NCBI GenBank assembly: GCA_026398575.1
Contig: JAPLSP010000214.1
Location: 1 to 6,531 of the forward strand
Source: Candidatus Sumerlaeota bacterium
GTDB taxonomy: Bacteria; Sumerlaeota; Sumerlaeia; JADFCT01
Reading direction: 5' to 3'
DNA length: 6,531 nucleotides
A program made the translations under genes and the position numbers. How positions within the stretch are numbered: position 1 is the first letter of the stretch; the number at the start of each line of letters is the position of its first letter. Of this stretch, positions 6,284 to 6,531 are shown one piece after another. The notes under the pieces were generated by a model that was not told the DNA's origin, did no database searches, and saw only the letters and a list, made by a program, of their open reading frames with translations.

Positions 6284-6350
6284 TGTAATCCGTGTAACCC
6301 TGTAATCCGTGGTCGAATTTTAACCACGGATTACATGGATTAAACGGATA
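6284..6350. repeat. Imperfect inverted-repeat cluster of ~9-nt words
   Basis: The left part repeats gtaatccgtg-like words (6284 and 6301). The right part carries the inverted word cggatta three times at about 9-nt intervals (6327, 6336, 6345). The inner arms 6301-6313 and 6323-6335 are perfectly complementary over 13 bp with a 9-nt loop (6314-6322); the outer arms pair imperfectly. It lies 84 bp upstream of paralogue 1 in the gap between leftward and rightward genes. Confidence 0.85.
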
Positions 6351-6424
6351 CTGCGTCGCGGAGCGGCATTTTTTACAGACAGAGTATGCAAAAATCGTAT
6401 GCCTTTAGCCGCCTGAAGTAGGTG

Positions 6425-6441
6425 ATGAAAATAATTTTCAT
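6425..6441. promoter_or_regulatory. Small AT-rich palindrome, possible operator
   Basis: A perfect 17-bp palindrome with 8-bp arms (atgaaaat / attttcat) around one central base. It lies 53 bp before the possible plus-strand start at 6495 and 224 bp before paralogue 1, in what would be a divergent promoter region. A dimeric regulator could bind here, but an AT-rich palindrome of this size can occur by chance. Confidence 0.25.
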
Positions 6442-6494
6442 AAACCCGAAAATTTAACTATTGTGACGTGAGGCCTTTATGTAATGTCCGTCTC

Positions 6495-6531
6495 ATGACG
6501 GAACAAATCACCGAGCACTACCTGCTGCAGC
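6495..6531 (+). CDS. Possible start of a plus-strand gene, cut by the window edge
   Basis: An ATG at 6495 opens a frame that runs to the window end, reading MTEQITEHYLLQ. The composition looks protein-like and codon third positions are GC-rich (ACC, GAG, CAC, TAC, CTG, CTG, CAG), in contrast to the AT-rich sequence just before it. No clear Shine-Dalgarno site precedes it. A weak promoter-like pair (TTGTGA at 6461, TAATGT at 6482) would put transcription start almost at the ATG, hinting at a leaderless message, but this is speculative. Twelve residues are too few to assign a family. Confidence 0.4.
   Translation, partial: MTEQITEHYLLQ

Overview
The window looks like GC-rich bacterial chromosomal DNA, probably from an uncultivated anaerobe with one-carbon metabolism. 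This rests on a typical bacterial formate-tetrahydrofolate ligase, a methyltransferase-type corrinoid protein and clear Shine-Dalgarno sites. The phylum cannot be fixed from this sequence alone. All substantial genes lie on the minus strand, so they are transcribed from right to left. Only a fragment at the extreme right edge may run on the plus strand.

Layout from left to right: positions 1-155 are short downstream sequence with no supported gene. Next come the ligase gene (fhs, 156-1922), an intergenic repeat cluster (2010-2135), and a B12-binding corrinoid protein (2162-2881). A 59-bp perfect palindrome (2990-3048) is followed by a GT4-type glycosyltransferase (3081-about 4319) whose start region is abnormal. 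Positions 4368-4737 are non-coding and hold a 57-bp perfect palindrome flanked by two diverged copies of a ~90-bp repeat. Then comes a degraded TPR-like coding remnant (4738-5070), followed by two tandem paralogues of a small membrane-anchored single-TPR protein (5071-5682 and 5700-6200). The right end (6201-6494) contains another inverted-repeat cluster and a small palindrome, and then a possible plus-strand gene start at 6495.

Functional reading: fhs and the corrinoid protein both belong to methyl/formyl one-carbon chemistry. The corrinoid protein would carry a methyl group between a substrate-specific methyltransferase (not in the window) and a methyl acceptor such as tetrahydrofolate. Fhs handles formate/10-formyl-THF at the other end of that pathway. 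The glycosyltransferase and the TPR proteins show no evident link to this chemistry.

The most notable non-genic feature is that every intergenic region of substantial size holds an inverted-repeat cluster built from short periodic words. Three of them share a related core (CAGRAT followed by an AT-rich tail) with a 15-16 nt period. Two of these are perfect palindromes of nearly identical length with a single central base, although their sequences differ.
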